Shown piece by piece: positions 1 to 11,550 of a DNA stretch of 38,139 nt. This stretch comes from Fragilaria radians (lineage: Eukaryota; Bacillariophyta; Fragilariophyceae; Fragilariales; Fragilariaceae): positions 335,223 through 373,361 of the forward strand of contig CAAAJI010000005.1 in the NCBI GenBank assembly GCA_900642245.1, given 5' to 3'. Position numbers and translations under genes: made by a program. The notes below the pieces were generated by a model. That model did not search any database and was not told where the DNA came from. It was given only the letters and a program-made list of their open reading frames with translations. How positions within the stretch are numbered: position 1 is the stretch's first letter; each line of letters opens with the position of its first letter.

Positions 1-910
1 TATCCAGTCAAATTAATCAATGCAGTCATCTCACATTTCGGTCACGAGTCTTGACATAATACTCGTGTTATCACTACTGATTGCCATGACGATGTGAGAT
101 CTTACGGCAAGGATTATTGATGTTGAAATTGCAAATGTATCCATGGAGATATCACAAGGAATCGCAAGCATTCAGAGTGCAAGGAAAAAACTGCATGAGG
201 TTGATGGAAACCCTTAGAGGTTTTGGCTTCTTGTTGGACATATTGATCCGTGTCTATGGATAAAGCATCCTCCCTCGGAGTGTGATGATGGCATTATTTG
301 TGGTTAACTGTCCAACAATAAGAAATGAATAAGCATTCCAAGGCTCCAGATCATTGGAAAGTTTCGATTTTGTTCTAAGCCTTGTGGACAAGCTGGCTGA
401 CAACAAAATGTGTAGGATTGCTCTTGAGAGGGATAGTGGATTGAGTAACAAAATCTGGTAGATAATTTGCAGGTAACGTTCCGTGAAGACATCTTGGGTA
501 TGTAGAGCTAAACGAGCTCCCCTCAATTTAGAATTGTGATGCATAATGATGAAATCGAAAGGGTTGATCCAGAAACTCTAATCCGGTACAGGTCAGGTGT
601 TGGAATGTTGCTTTACTTAATAAAGCATACGCGATCAGACATCGTAAATTTGTAAGACAGCTATCGGATGGTACATCCTTTTCTGTCTGCAAGGACATTT
701 TTAAATTTGTGATGAAATATAAGGTGCTTTGTCTTCAAAATGAACCAAAGGCAAAAGAACTAGAAAGGAATCGTTTTTCAGCTTCATTATGTACTTGTTG
801 GGTGTTCCAATCTGTTGCAGTTCAGAGGGGCAGAAGGAATACAATTTGCGATGTCAAAGGCTGTGCAGGAGATTAGATTTGCTTACTATTTTACTTCAGT
901 TGTACAACGT
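1..910 (+). mobile_element. Degraded Ty1/copia relic (RT and RNase H, no intact frame)
   Basis: Piecewise translation of the plus strand, changing frame several times, gives copia pol landmarks in the right order. About 60-160 reads like the RT palm (TARIIDVEIA). About 220-300 reads HIDPCLWIKHPPSE. About 440-490 reads NLVDNLQVTFREDILGM. About 583-650 holds the conserved block RYRSGVGMLLYLIKH. About 690-740 reads KDIFKFVMKYK. About 790-905 carries RNase H pieces YLLGVPICC and VQEIRFAYYF. Stops and frameshifts lie throughout, and part of the palm (FLHGDLEEE-type) looks deleted. The catalytic YVDD box is not readable. No LTR was recognised; the relic runs off the left edge. The family call rests on remembered copia motifs. 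Exact ends are uncertain. Confidence 0.82.
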
Positions 911-1586
911 TAATGTTTTAAATGGAAATAATGACTTATTTAACTAGTCCAAACGTTGCATTAACCTTGTGAGGGTTGGTAATTCTTTTCAACATCTACA
1001 ACATCCAGGCTTAATGGCCCCGCCTTGTGGGTGAATAAATCTTCCTGTGACTTATTTCCGACGCTGCAATTGTTTCTCTTGATATATCTGTGCTCTTAAA
1101 TCAGTTATTGCTTTTGTGTGATGCTATAAGGGGACCTATACTTTGTGATCATGATCATGTATGGGCGTGTAGAAAGTATGATTTGCTTTTTAAGCTTACT
1201 GGTAGTATTGAGTGTTCTTTGGATTGTTGTTGACTATGGAACAGACCCGCATTGCAGTTTAACTGGCTTCTTAGACTAGGCTTTATCCTAATTGAATGGT
1301 TCTTATCATTCCAGTCTAGAATGTCTCATGAAAAATCAAAGTTATAAATCAAGTAATAGTTTGTCTCAAAGTGTTAGTGATATGCAAGCTAGCACAAGTT
1401 TCTCCTGATTATACTTTTGTGACGCAAGGATTTTTATGTAAGGAATTCTCGGGCGACATGCATTTTGCGTTCGATTTTTTTTGGGAAAAATCAGCCTTCC
1501 CAAGGTTATGTATATCTGGAGTAGACAACCCTGAACATCCAAGTGGTACAGTAAAACACTTATTATTTTTCAATCAAACTTTGATA
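911..1586. other. Spacer and presumed PEX5 promoter/5' UTR
   Basis: This stretch lies between the last readable copia RNase H residue and the chosen PEX5 start. I see no gene, RNA or clear motif. The PEX5 frame stays open upstream to 1371, but that extension (hydrophobic, no family resemblance, starting at a TTG) is more likely untranslated leader. The sequence is AT-rich with T runs. Confidence 0.4.
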
Positions 1587-3131
1587 ATGACAGATTGTGG
1601 TACAAGCGGTTCGACAATCGACAGAGCCGTGGCTGTGATATCTGGCCAGTCGTCATCTTCTGGGAAGAATATATCAGAGCTATTTAGTCATTTCGCGATG
1701 GGTCATCAATCTATGCCCATGCCAACTTCGGCCCCGACTCAAATTTACAACTCTTTGGAGATACCACAACCTACAATTCCTGTAGAATTATCCTGTCAGC
1801 AGTCGGATCAAAATCTGTTTCTCGATCAGGCTTGGCGATCACCAGATTCCTATGATCAAGTATCGCACGTTATGTACCCTGGACGTGTTCATCATCATCT
1901 ACAACCTTCTTCCTTTCCTACGACTCAAATCGAAGTAGGTCATCCACAAGTAGTTATGATGCAACAACAATACTTAATGCAAATGCAAATGCAAATGCAA
2001 ATGCAAATGATGGCTCATCAACAGCAGCAGTTGGATTTGGCCAACCAGACTTATGGGACAGTAGATAATCATTTTGAACATCAGGAGGAGGATCTTCAGG
2101 TGAATGCACTCGAAGACTTTGATAGCTTGCTTTCGCAGGGTGCTACGATTGATGATCTTGCTGCTGCTTGGGCAGAAGCTGAAGCTGAATATGATCGGGA
2201 GCGATTATCTGTTGATCTTTCTGGTGCGATCGTGACGGATCTAGACCAACACCACTATACTTTCCAAAATGTCTTGCCAGAAAAAAGTGCGTTGGATCAC
2301 GATTGGATGGACATAGGACTGCAAGAGTATAATAGAGGAAATATATCGGAAGCAATACGTTGCTTTGAGACACTTCTACAGACACATGATGATCACGCCA
2401 AAGCATGGTACTATTTAGGGAAGTGCCACGCAGAAAACGACCTTGACGTACAAGCGATCACTTGCTTGGAAAGGAGTGTGGAAAGAGATCCCTTCAACCC
2501 AGAAGCCTTACTGGCCTTGGGGGTAAGTTACGTGAATGAGTTAAATCACAAAAAAGCTCTCCAAAGTTTGAAAGAATGGATTACACATAACCCAAAGTAT
2601 GCTGACTTACCTACCAATGATTTGTATGGCTGCGAGGAAGAGTCCGAATTGGAAAGGGTACAAGGCTTACTTCTCAGAGCTCTAGAGCATGACTCATCAC
2701 CAGATGTCCATGAAGCGTTAGGTGTTGTTTTTAATGTGAGCCGTGATTATGAAGCCGCAGTGCAAAGCTTTGAACGAGCCTTGGCAGTACGACCCCATGA
2801 TTATTCTTTGTGGAATAAATTAGGAGCAACCTTGGCAAATGCAAATTCTTCTGAAAAAGCGTTACCGGCGTATCAAAAGGCGCTTAGCTTTAGACCAAAG
2901 TATGCTAGGGCTTGGCTCAATATGGCGATATCACATTCCAACATGCAAAACTACGATCAAGCAGCACGTTGCTACTTACAAACACTTTCTCTGAATCCAT
3001 TGGCTACTCACTGCTGGTCGTATTTGCGTATTGCCTTGAGCTGCCAAGAGCAGTGGGATCTCTTGCCTCTTGTTTCCAACCAAGACTTGAAGGCATTTCT
3101 TGATCACTACGATTTTGTACTTTATCAATGA
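1587..3131 (+). CDS. PEX5: Peroxisomal targeting signal 1 receptor PEX5
   Basis: Predicted 514-residue cytosolic receptor that binds C-terminal SKL-type (PTS1) signals and delivers cargo to the peroxisomal docking complex. The ATG at 1587 gives MTDCGTSGS, placing a cysteine at residue 4, like the conserved N-terminal Cys used for monoubiquitin recycling of PEX5. Residues about 30-230 are a disordered Gln/Met/His-rich half with an (MQ)5 tract at about 131-140 and Trp-containing acidic segments (WAEAEAEY, HDWMDIGLQEY). These resemble degenerate WxxxF/Y peptides that contact PEX14. Residues about 240-485 form the TPR domain. The block LWNKLGATLANANSSEKAL matches the PEX5 signature, and Asn410, Asn418, Asn445 and Asn452 fall where PTS1-binding asparagines are expected. 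Intronless. It converges on the AP-3 delta gene with 52 bases between stops, so the 3' UTRs probably overlap. Confidence 0.95.
   Translation: MTDCGTSGSTIDRAVAVISGQSSSSGKNISELFSHFAMGHQSMPMPTSAPTQIYNSLEIPQPTIPVELSCQQSDQNLFLDQAWRSPDSYDQVSHVMYPGRVHHHLQPSSFPTTQIEVGHPQVVMMQQQYLMQMQMQMQMQMMAHQQQQLDLANQTYGTVDNHFEHQEEDLQVNALEDFDSLLSQGATIDDLAAAWAEAEAEYDRERLSVDLSGAIVTDLDQHHYTFQNVLPEKSALDHDWMDIGLQEYNRGNISEAIRCFETLLQTHDDHAKAWYYLGKCHAENDLDVQAITCLERSVERDPFNPEALLALGVSYVNELNHKKALQSLKEWITHNPKYADLPTNDLYGCEEESELERVQGLLLRALEHDSSPDVHEALGVVFNVSRDYEAAVQSFERALAVRPHDYSLWNKLGATLANANSSEKALPAYQKALSFRPKYARAWLNMAISHSNMQNYDQAARCYLQTLSLNPLATHCWSYLRIALSCQEQWDLLPLVSNQDLKAFLDHYDFVLYQ
1977..2006 (+). repeat. In-frame hexanucleotide microsatellite (ATGCAA)5
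   Basis: Five perfect copies of ATGCAA lie inside the PEX5 coding region and encode alternating Met-Gln. The six-base unit preserves the frame, so length variation would be tolerated. The tract sits in the disordered N-terminal half. Confidence 0.95.
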
Positions 3132-3183
3132 GACTGATAATGACCTAACTAAAATGTAAAACAAGGGATAAATTAATTCACAT

Positions 3184-6100
3184 TTAAAGTACTAATCGCT
3201 TAACATCAGACGCCAAAGCCATGCAAACTTTTTCATCGCTTGATTTGATATCAATTTTCACGGTTGAATCATTGACCTTAACCAAAAAGAATACTTTAGC
3301 ACCTAAAAAGGACTGTGCGGCAAGAGTTCCAACTAAAGGGCCGATATTCCCGATTTCAGACGCATTAAAAAAATTGGCTAATGCCTTTTTGATATTCAAG
3401 GTATCTACGTTGAATCGCTCCACTCTTACAGTCGCACAATGAAATTCTCGGCTTGATAGCTCTGTTGACACAACTTCCATGTCCATTCCCATCGTAGGCG
3501 ATAAGTGAAGAGCAACCGGGAAAGTTACCTTCAATGGAGCTTTCGCACCATTCGATGTTGAAAGGTTACCTCTGAGTTCCATTGCTGCATCACGATGGGA
3601 GTAAAAGAATGGTCCTAGTTTGCTCGATTCTATGGAACTATTCGTGGGAACAGTTCCGATATCGAATTTTCCATACTTCTTCAGAGTTAATGTCAAATTA
3701 TTCAAAGGCTCGGAAGTCATGTTGTCAACCCGTAGAGTAAGAGTTGTCGGAAATTTTTCATTTTTTTGGTCTGATATTGCAACTTTATAATACACTAATA
3801 CTAAGTTCCAGTCCAAATGCTTGCTGTCATCTCCTGATATTTTTAGAGACGCCTTCATCCAAAGATTATTTTTCCCTTTCCTAAATGATTTTTGCATTGT
3901 GTCTCCCTCGATATTAGAATATTGTGACTGCATCGACAGATTATTACTTACGGGAGGCGCCGAATTAGACGCACCGAAGCTCAACAAATCATCGAATGTA
4001 GAACTGTCTGACGTAGCTTTCGATGGTGCATGTTTTTCTGTCAAAGATTGAAAGTGATCCAATGACACATCATTAACCGAAGACAAGCCGCCTAAATCTA
4101 GTAAATCGCCATCCTTGCTTCTGGTAGACGAAGCATTTTTTTTACCCTTTTTTGGTTTGTCTTCCTTTTTCGCTTTTTTCTTTATCACCTTGTCTGTGCT
4201 CGGTCGTTGTGGGACTTGACGATGTTCGCGCTTAGGCATAACTTCGTCGTCACCCAGGGGTGTTGTTAAATCAACAGAAGCCAGTCCAGCAAAATCTTTA
4301 CTAATTCGAGCCTTCTGGCTGCGATTGTGAGTCATTACAAGGTTGTCGTCTTCGTCACTTTCACACGCCAAAACTTGAGAAGAGTTTCCTTGCGACGATG
4401 TTGTTTGAATGTGCTTCACTTTTTTCCTTTCCTTCTTTTTTCGCTTAGCGGCTCGTATGTCACCCTCTTCATCGCTATCGATAAGTTGGATTGAGCCAAA
4501 TTTATTTACGTCAGATGTCGCATGAACTACAGTGCCGCCAGAATCAAGATAAAATGGGTCTTGCTGATGTTTTGACTGGTTCAGGCTGCTCCTTTCTACG
4601 TCTATATCCTCTCTCGTATCATTAAATTTTGTTGCCATTGCACCAACGGCACTTTGTGAATCAACACCTGAACGCGTCGTCCCAGAAGAGATTGAACTTT
4701 TACCCTTTGTGAAGGTTACTTCTTCCATTAAGACCTTCGTTGAATCTAAATCTCCACCCAGCGACGCAAATACGGACATATCTACGGGACTATCTAGCCA
4801 AGCCACATCTATCCCTCCAGAGGGAGCTCCTCTTTTTTTACGCTGTGACTTTACACTTATGGGCTTCATTGGCTCGGGTTTAAAAATACAGTTGATAGAA
4901 GGAGCTGCTGCGGAAAATGGGTTCGATACCAAGGGTGAGTTATATTTTTTCTGTTGTAATTTGTTTGACCCATCGTTTATATCAAGCAAATTGATCCCGT
5001 CGGATATTACTTGTTGGGATGTGGAGGAATCTGTTAATGCTAATGGTAAGAGTTTCAGGGCCCTCAAAATTTCAATTCCAGTAAACGCTCTTTCTTTGAC
5101 TTCCACCTCCAAACTATTCAAAAATGATGGTAGATGCTTGCTAAGAGTCTCGAGACAAAGGATTAACTCCTCTCTGTTAGCTTTGCCATCAGTTGCAGCT
5201 GCAAATACCTTAAGTGATGCCTGAATGTAAATGGACTGAGTCAAACTTGGTAACTTTGAAACACTCGAAGGAGTTGTAAGCGATTTTATAATGCTTGAGA
5301 AATTTCCTTCGAGGAGGAAGGAGTATTCACCAACTATCCACGCGGTAGCTGGCAGTACATGTTGCAACATCATTGTATCTCTTTTTTTTATTATGGCATC
5401 GGAGCACTTTTTGACTGCATATGCTCTAACGGGTAAGACCCGAAGGGCGACGTCAATAATTTGTTTTTCAAGTAGCTCACCCATATCCTCTGGGCTGATG
5501 TAAGATAACTCAAATAGAATGTCTAAGTACCAAGCAAAATCTTGAAGTAAGGCATATTTGTCCGCAGAACATAGTTCCAAAATTTTTAAAACGAGATCTT
5601 TTTTGTATTGACCAGAAGCTGCATCGACATGCTTAAGAAGCTGAGCAATCAGCTCTTGTAGGTTCTTACGAGATGCCATACCAGGCAACAAATCAAGGGC
5701 CCGTGTTCTAATGGTAACGTCGTCATCTGATAAGCATGCCAAAATTAATGGACGAGCATCGCTTTCTGCAAGACATTTAGGATGCGATATACGTAACGTT
5801 GCGAAACCAACGAGGCCAAGATACTTAAGATTTTGATCTTTATCTGCGCAAAAATCTTTGAGAGTGGAACCACAAAGTTGTACCACACGCGGAACAATTG
5901 CAGGCATACTGCCATCGGCTTTTCGACAATACGGTAGGCATAGCGTCATTGCATACACAGCCTCATAAAGCAACGACTTTGCATGCGTTGATTCCACAAT
6001 TTTAGAGAGAGGCTCAAGAAGCTTTCGAGCAAGCCGAGGTTCTTCTGGTACTAGCGATCCTAATAGTTTCACAACTTTGATTAACATCCAGTTATTTTGT

Positions 6101-6771
6101 GATTGTGTCAAAAGTTGAAAAAATGCTGGCGCCAGGTGCAAATAATTTTTTGGGTTCTTGTCAGAAAGCTCTGTGATAACATTGACTGCACAAGATACAA
6201 CACTAGAGTCCGAGTCCTCTAGGCATTGCTGAATGTTATCAAAAGTAAGACGAAGTCCTTGGGGATACTTCATAAATAATTTAAAAAGACAAAGTATAGC
6301 CTTTTTCCGAAGATATGGATGAGGATGTTTTGTCAAACTAGTGACTTCAGGAAGAACGTCTTTAGCTAAGTCTTCTGTGACAATATTTGAAATGCAGTTG
6401 ATTGCAAGTCCCGCTTCATAGAGACCAGAACCGCCAACGGCACCACGTAATTCTTTTTGAAGTAGATTTGTCGTTAGTAAAATAACATCCGTATTCTGGT
6501 TAAACCCTTGACACGCGGCGAGATATCCGATGCGCTTATGAGCGAATCGTGGGCTGCTCATAACCTCGATGGAAGCAAAGGATGCCCATGACATGCTGTA
6601 ACCCATGCTCTGAAGAAAGGTGAGCTTGTTCAGCGCATTCGCCTTCACGTATAAGTCCGTGGAGTTGATCTCCTGCTTGATCTCTGCTATACATTGTGAT
6701 ATAAATAACGCAGTGTCTCGTTTTGAGGCACGAATACCCTTTACGATGTCAGTCAACGTCTTCTCAAACAT
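3184..6771 (-). CDS. AP3D1: AP-3 adaptor complex subunit delta
   Basis: Predicted 1195-residue large subunit of the AP-3 coat, which sorts cargo from the trans-Golgi/endosome to lysosome- or vacuole-related organelles. ATG at 6771; no intron. Residues about 1-590 are the adaptin N-terminal solenoid. MFEKTLTDIVKGIR, IKQEINSTDLYVKANALNKL and KRIGYLAACQGF are close to AP-3 delta of animals and plants, and differ from gamma, alpha and epsilon adaptins. Residues about 590-985 are a hinge rich in Ser, Asp and Lys with two strongly basic clusters (KRKKKERKKVKH; KKKAKKEDKPKKGKK). Residues about 985-1195 form a C-terminal ear of beta strands (WNLVLVYYKVAISDQKNEKF onward). The length is normal for the family (about 1150-1200). 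The 5' end faces the 2.4 kb spacer 6772-9134. Confidence 0.93.
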   Translation of the reverse strand: MFEKTLTDIVKGIRASKRDTALFISQCIAEIKQEINSTDLYVKANALNKLTFLQSMGYSMSWASFASIEVMSSPRFAHKRIGYLAACQGFNQNTDVILLTTNLLQKELRGAVGGSGLYEAGLAINCISNIVTEDLAKDVLPEVTSLTKHPHPYLRKKAILCLFKLFMKYPQGLRLTFDNIQQCLEDSDSSVVSCAVNVITELSDKNPKNYLHLAPAFFQLLTQSQNNWMLIKVVKLLGSLVPEEPRLARKLLEPLSKIVESTHAKSLLYEAVYAMTLCLPYCRKADGSMPAIVPRVVQLCGSTLKDFCADKDQNLKYLGLVGFATLRISHPKCLAESDARPLILACLSDDDVTIRTRALDLLPGMASRKNLQELIAQLLKHVDAASGQYKKDLVLKILELCSADKYALLQDFAWYLDILFELSYISPEDMGELLEKQIIDVALRVLPVRAYAVKKCSDAIIKKRDTMMLQHVLPATAWIVGEYSFLLEGNFSSIIKSLTTPSSVSKLPSLTQSIYIQASLKVFAAATDGKANREELILCLETLSKHLPSFLNSLEVEVKERAFTGIEILRALKLLPLALTDSSTSQQVISDGINLLDINDGSNKLQQKKYNSPLVSNPFSAAAPSINCIFKPEPMKPISVKSQRKKRGAPSGGIDVAWLDSPVDMSVFASLGGDLDSTKVLMEEVTFTKGKSSISSGTTRSGVDSQSAVGAMATKFNDTREDIDVERSSLNQSKHQQDPFYLDSGGTVVHATSDVNKFGSIQLIDSDEEGDIRAAKRKKKERKKVKHIQTTSSQGNSSQVLACESDEDDNLVMTHNRSQKARISKDFAGLASVDLTTPLGDDEVMPKREHRQVPQRPSTDKVIKKKAKKEDKPKKGKKNASSTRSKDGDLLDLGGLSSVNDVSLDHFQSLTEKHAPSKATSDSSTFDDLLSFGASNSAPPVSNNLSMQSQYSNIEGDTMQKSFRKGKNNLWMKASLKISGDDSKHLDWNLVLVYYKVAISDQKNEKFPTTLTLRVDNMTSEPLNNLTLTLKKYGKFDIGTVPTNSSIESSKLGPFFYSHRDAAMELRGNLSTSNGAKAPLKVTFPVALHLSPTMGMDMEVVSTELSSREFHCATVRVERFNVDTLNIKKALANFFNASEIGNIGPLVGTLAAQSFLGAKVFFLVKVNDSTVKIDIKSSDEKVCMALASDVKRLVL

Positions 6772-9134
6772 AGTAAAGATATTGAATATTGATAAGTTTT
6801 TCTAAATGACTTGACTGAGGGTGCAGCCGCAGTTTCAAAGGCTAAAAAAGGGAATTAAGAATCTCAGATTATTGCAAAATTTATAGTAGAAGAAGAACTT
6901 ATACACCTCTTAAACAGACATACAGTAACTGCTAGCGTGTCCATTCCATGCCGTTCGTTTTGTCAAGTAAACTAACTGGCAATGATGAAAATGCAGCATC
7001 CACTTGTTTGCATCCATGAAGCATATGCAGATCAATGGAATAGCCGTCACTCAAAAAACTGAGAGATGTGCTAAAGATACAGCAATAGAGTCTGACCAAA
7101 AAGAATTGTAGCTAATTTCAGGATGATAATTTATAATTGAAATTCCAACCCACTTTAACTGCAATGACTGAGGAAATGATCCAGGATTGTAAGCGTGACC
7201 CGTCATTGCCCTTAATTGAATACAGAGTCTCTGAGGTTATAATAATCATACTCACTTGGAAAAAGTACAAGAACAAGCAGATATATGATAAGGAGACACT
7301 GAACCTAATTTTTTCATTGTGTCGTTTCTAAGCGTCTCCAAGACATGGAATAGGACAATACCTATTATGCTTCTCTTAAATCTATGCTAAAACAACATAT
7401 GCAAAAAATTAAAAATTTCTAAGATCCAACTTGTTGGTATGAGTGCCTTTAGCTCTTTACAGAACATCTGGATTAGTGAGAAATAAACAAAGAAGACTGA
7501 AAAAGATGAGGCATTTCTATCTCTGCCAGAATGTAGGAGTCATTTCAAATTCAATTTGACACATCAGATCATATTCTGAGTACAATTAGAATTCAGATAC
7601 AAAATGCAATAAGCCAACTCTGCTCATAAGCAAATAAAGTAACTGACAGAGTGTTGTTTTAATGCGTTCAACAATTTTTTGTTTCATGCTGATAATGCTT
7701 GTTACGGACCATACGCCTCGTGTCTGCAACGGATTAATTGCATATGGTGCATTATGCTGGATTTGTTCCTTGAAAAATTGAATAGCGCCTAGGAGTCTCA
7801 AAATAATCCTTTTGTTTTGGGATACTATATCTGTCCTAAAGAGTGATGACCATTGCCGTAATCTTTGATGAGTAAAAAAAACGGGAAGGAGTAAGAGACA
7901 TGGGTTATCTCAACACTAGTATTTCATGCAAGATATGAAAGATATATTTTTTTCGTTACACAATGCACATTACTTTGAATGTTTATGTTCTGGTTACCCG
8001 GTTTGTTAATTGACCAAAAAGGCAAGTAATATGGATTGATGCCTCCCAAAAAAAGAATCGGGCACTATGTATAGGCGATGAGATTCATAGTAGTAACATC
8101 TCGTGTTTTTGTGAGTAGCAGGTAAATTGTGGCAAAAAAGTTTCTTAAAAAGTTATAATAGTGTTCACATTTGGGTCACAAAACAAACAACAAGACTTGC
8201 AACTTATTGTACAAGGACCTTCAACGTATCAGATCAGGCATATTTCACAATCTCACTAAGTAATTATCAACTCAGTCCAACAGATAAACGGATAACATGA
8301 TTTTAAAATGAGACTCTTGGGGAAATCCGATAATTTTTTATTGATTACGATTCATGCACTTTATATAATCATCTCTTTGGGCCTATGTTGAGCTGAACAT
8401 TATTTTCTCCATAGACTAACATGAATGATATGGTTCGCCTATATCATATCAGGCTTGCAGTATCAATAAACGAAAATATGTGACGATCAGAACTGATGCG
8501 TCTTGTATCTATGCACCTTAACATCTATTTCCATCGATTTTGAACGTCAAATGTTATCCTTAGAATCTTTTAATAAAAAGAACTGCATTATCATGAGAAT
8601 ATACTTTATGCATCGGAAGAATATGAAGGATCACATCACATACATATTTATTGCGTTAACTGATATCATGAAAGTTAGGCTTTCAGCAGACAGATGAAAG
8701 GACTGGGAATTTACGATGATCAACTATTTATATTCAGCAAGCTGCCTTTTACTGATGATCAGAATTGGATCAAATATCGGCATATCAATACAATAATGAA
8801 AGCAGATCTTAAACAATCGGGTCCAGCGGAATTCCTACGCGATTAGTATTCACACTTTACACAAATCATATTCCAAAGAGGAGGTTAAATCTTCTTCGAA
8901 GCTTTCTTATTAGCTTTCCATTAGAACGAAAAGGAGAGATACATTTTATGACTTTCAATCATAACCAAGCTACCAAAAAGTCTCGGGAAATGAAGTTTTG
9001 AGGGTATCGATTGTTTCGGCTTCACACTTGAAACGCCATTAAAAGTCTAAGTAATAGTTGAAGAACTTTCTGTTGAGTAAAAGTAACTCCGTCAATGTAT
9101 AACTCTAAGGCCTCAAGTCTCTATTAGCCATAAC
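6772..9134. other. 2.4 kb AT-rich spacer, nothing recognised
   Basis: This lies between the AP-3 delta start and the CDC27 stop; its left end must hold the AP-3 delta promoter. Open frames here are under 75 codons and none resembles a known protein on either strand. I looked for copia blocks like those at 1-910 and 12440-12965 and found none. No tRNA-like A/B-box pair was seen. It may be old transposon sequence beyond recognition. Confidence 0.4.
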
Positions 9135-11550
9135 TTAGAAAGCAGATATTTCTTCCTCCAAGTCAGGTTCGTCCATCTTATCTAATGCTGCCTTGATGAG
9201 ATTTGTGTCCTTTGGATCTAAGTCAAGTGCATCAAGAAAGCATCGCATTGCTTTATCAGTTCGTCCCATTCGTTTGTAAAGGCGGCCCATACTAAAGTGA
9301 ATCTGCGCTTCGCGAGGGGCTGCATCTCTAACCTTTTCCAATTCGGCTAATGCATCTTCATTGCGATCCAATGCTTGATAAACCAGTGCGCGTTGATAAT
9401 GAGCTTGTGGATTATGTGGATCAAGACTAAAGGCAGCCTGAAGGGTATCCAAAGCTTCGTAAGGTTTTCCATTGGCATTTTGTGCCATACCTAAGTGACA
9501 GATTAGAACTGAGGATTGAGGATTGATACAACATGCCCGTCGAAAATGATACTCGGCCAAATCGAACTTTTCTTGTCGATAGTAAACTGCACCTAAACCA
9601 TACCAAGCATTGTAATGACGTTCGTCGGCACGTATAGCGCTCCTAAAGCAAACGATTGCCTTATCAAAATCTTCGTTAGCAAAATACTCATGCCCAGATA
9701 GGGTATGGGAGTAAGTGAAAAAAGAATCTAGTTGATTCGACCTCCTAAAGAAAGCTATTGCCGTTTCGTGGTCTTTTTGTAGCGAAAAACAATTTCCTAC
9801 AACACACCATGTCTCTGCAGAGAGTCGATCGAATTCAGTCACTCGTTGGGCCAAATGACTAAGCTCGACTTCTCTCTTGGTTTGCCATAAAGCTGTTGAG
9901 AGGACTTCAAGACCAGCCATACGATGAGGCTCTAGCTCTTCCATTACCTTCAAAATTCTTATCGCATTTTGATAATCTGCCATGGCGAAGTAAGCCTTTC
10001 CAACTTGATGCAACACCCAACCGGTATGATAATGTTCTTCGGGAAGACTCTGATAAAGGCTTATTGCCTTTTCCGATCGAAATTGCCCCAGATTTATTTG
10101 TGCTGCTCCTAACAAGCATAGCATTTCAAGTATCTTCTGCACTCCATCTTCCTCTAAAGTAGCTAGATTTGTATTTGGTATGTTGGCAGTAATGATTGGC
10201 GAAGTACTGGGCAGTGAGAATGGAAGAGGATCTTTACGACAGCTGTAATCAGCACTAAAACCTTTAGTCCCTTTCTTTCTGCTAGAGTGAAACAAACTTT
10301 TATTTGTCAAAGATGCGTCTTCTGATGGTGATAATCCACTCCAAAAAAGCGAACGCGGTTTTGTGCGAGAGGCAGTCCTCAATTCAGGTGAAGGCTCGTA
10401 ATATTCTCGAAATGCAACTTTCCTTGCTCGTTGAACGGCTCGACTCGATTGGTTCGCCAATGCAAAGGAATTCTCGTTCGGGATTGGTGTAAGATTAGGT
10501 GTTCCGATGGAACCTTCTTCTGGGTCAAACCTACTTGTGGTTGATCCAAAGGGAAACGCTCTTTGCAATGAAAACGAAGCAGGAGTTGCCGCTGTGATGC
10601 TGGGTTGTAACCCCCCTCCGGATGTAGGATTGGATTCACTGAATTTGCTTAAAGAAAAGGATGGAGTTAGAACTCCAGATACTTGTTCGGCTGGAATGTT
10701 TTTTCTTGACTCATTGGTGGGAGCATTCTCCAAAACGATATTCACACCGAAAATGACATTAGGTTCCATATCATCGACTCCCATATGACATAACTCTTCA
10801 AAAGATTTCCAAAGTAGTGGATCTAATTTCAGACTCATCTTATAGTATTGAATTGCCCGAATTTTACGGTTGGACCTGGAGCATATTTTGGCAAGCAAGT
10901 GAATGCCAGCAGCGCCATTAGGGATCGGACAAGGCTAAATCGGTTTGATGAAGTTAAATTGAATAATGAAGAAAATCATGAGGCAAGAAAAGCATTGGTT
11001 GATTGATTTCGAGGGGGGAAAGTGATGTGTACGTTTGCTTTCCAATTTCCTAGGATTGCAATGATAAGAAATATGAACGATAAAAGGATTATTGACTTAC
11101 ACTTGTCGATAAAATATATTGATCGATATCTTCGCATTCAGTTTTTCTAAAATCCTTTCGAGCTTGTCGAAGTAGAGCCTCTTCGGCAGTGAGGTAATCT
11201 TCCAATTCAAAAGCCACCGTTGCTAATAGGTACAATAGTGCTGGTGAATTGTCACAAGAATGGTTCTGAAGTATGTACTTCACTCGCTGAGGCTTTTGTT
11301 GACGATAATAACACAAGGCAAGTAAGAAAATAGAATCATCAGACTTAGAAATAGCCACAAGTCTCTCCGCATAAAACGTAGCATTGTCGACCAGATGAAC
11401 AGCCAAATATTGCTGGATACAGGACGTATAGGTCTCATCAACCGTTTTCTTAGGGCTTTCTAGAATATTGTCAGCCTGCAATCCGGCAATTCCTGTTGCT
11501 TTGTCACCTGTAGGTCTAGTGATACCGCCGTCAATTGAAAAATCTGCCAT
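9135..11550 (-). CDS. CDC27: Anaphase-promoting complex subunit 3 (CDC27/APC3), two exons
   Basis: Predicted 749-residue TPR scaffold of the APC/C ubiquitin ligase, the arm that binds the Ile-Arg tails of CDC20/CDH1 and APC10. Exon 1 is 11550-11101 (150 codons), exon 2 is 10934-9135. The intron 10935-11100 (166 bases) has donor AGT|GTAAGT and acceptor TTTAG|CCT, in phase 0. Joining restores CPIPNGAAGIHLLAKICSR, closely matching the conserved PNGAAG..LLG.I block of CDC27. N-terminal TPRs cover about 30-195 (FYAERLVAISKSDDSIFLLA; NHSCDN). A Ser/Pro-rich linker at about 215-385 probably carries phosphorylation sites. About 385-720 are the C-terminal TPRs, ending LDLDPKDTNLIKAALDKMDE as in CDC27. 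The length is close to plant HOBBIT/CDC27B (about 740). Without the splice, both halves look like separate truncated ORFs. Confidence 0.93.

Noticed and set aside
1371..1586. Upstream extension of the PEX5 reading frame (72 codons)
   Set aside because: It begins at a TTG, has no resemblance to PEX5 and would bury the conserved N-terminal MxxC motif. Treated as leader.
6772..9134. Search for tRNA, snRNA and transposon motifs
   Set aside because: No paired A/B boxes, cloverleaf or RT blocks were found by eye. A tRNAscan or Rfam search would be decisive but could not be run.
10896..10898. Separate gene start for the C-terminal CDC27 segment
   Set aside because: The codon is TTG and the reading frame joins upstream through a GT-AG intron that restores PIPNGAAG. 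It is one gene.
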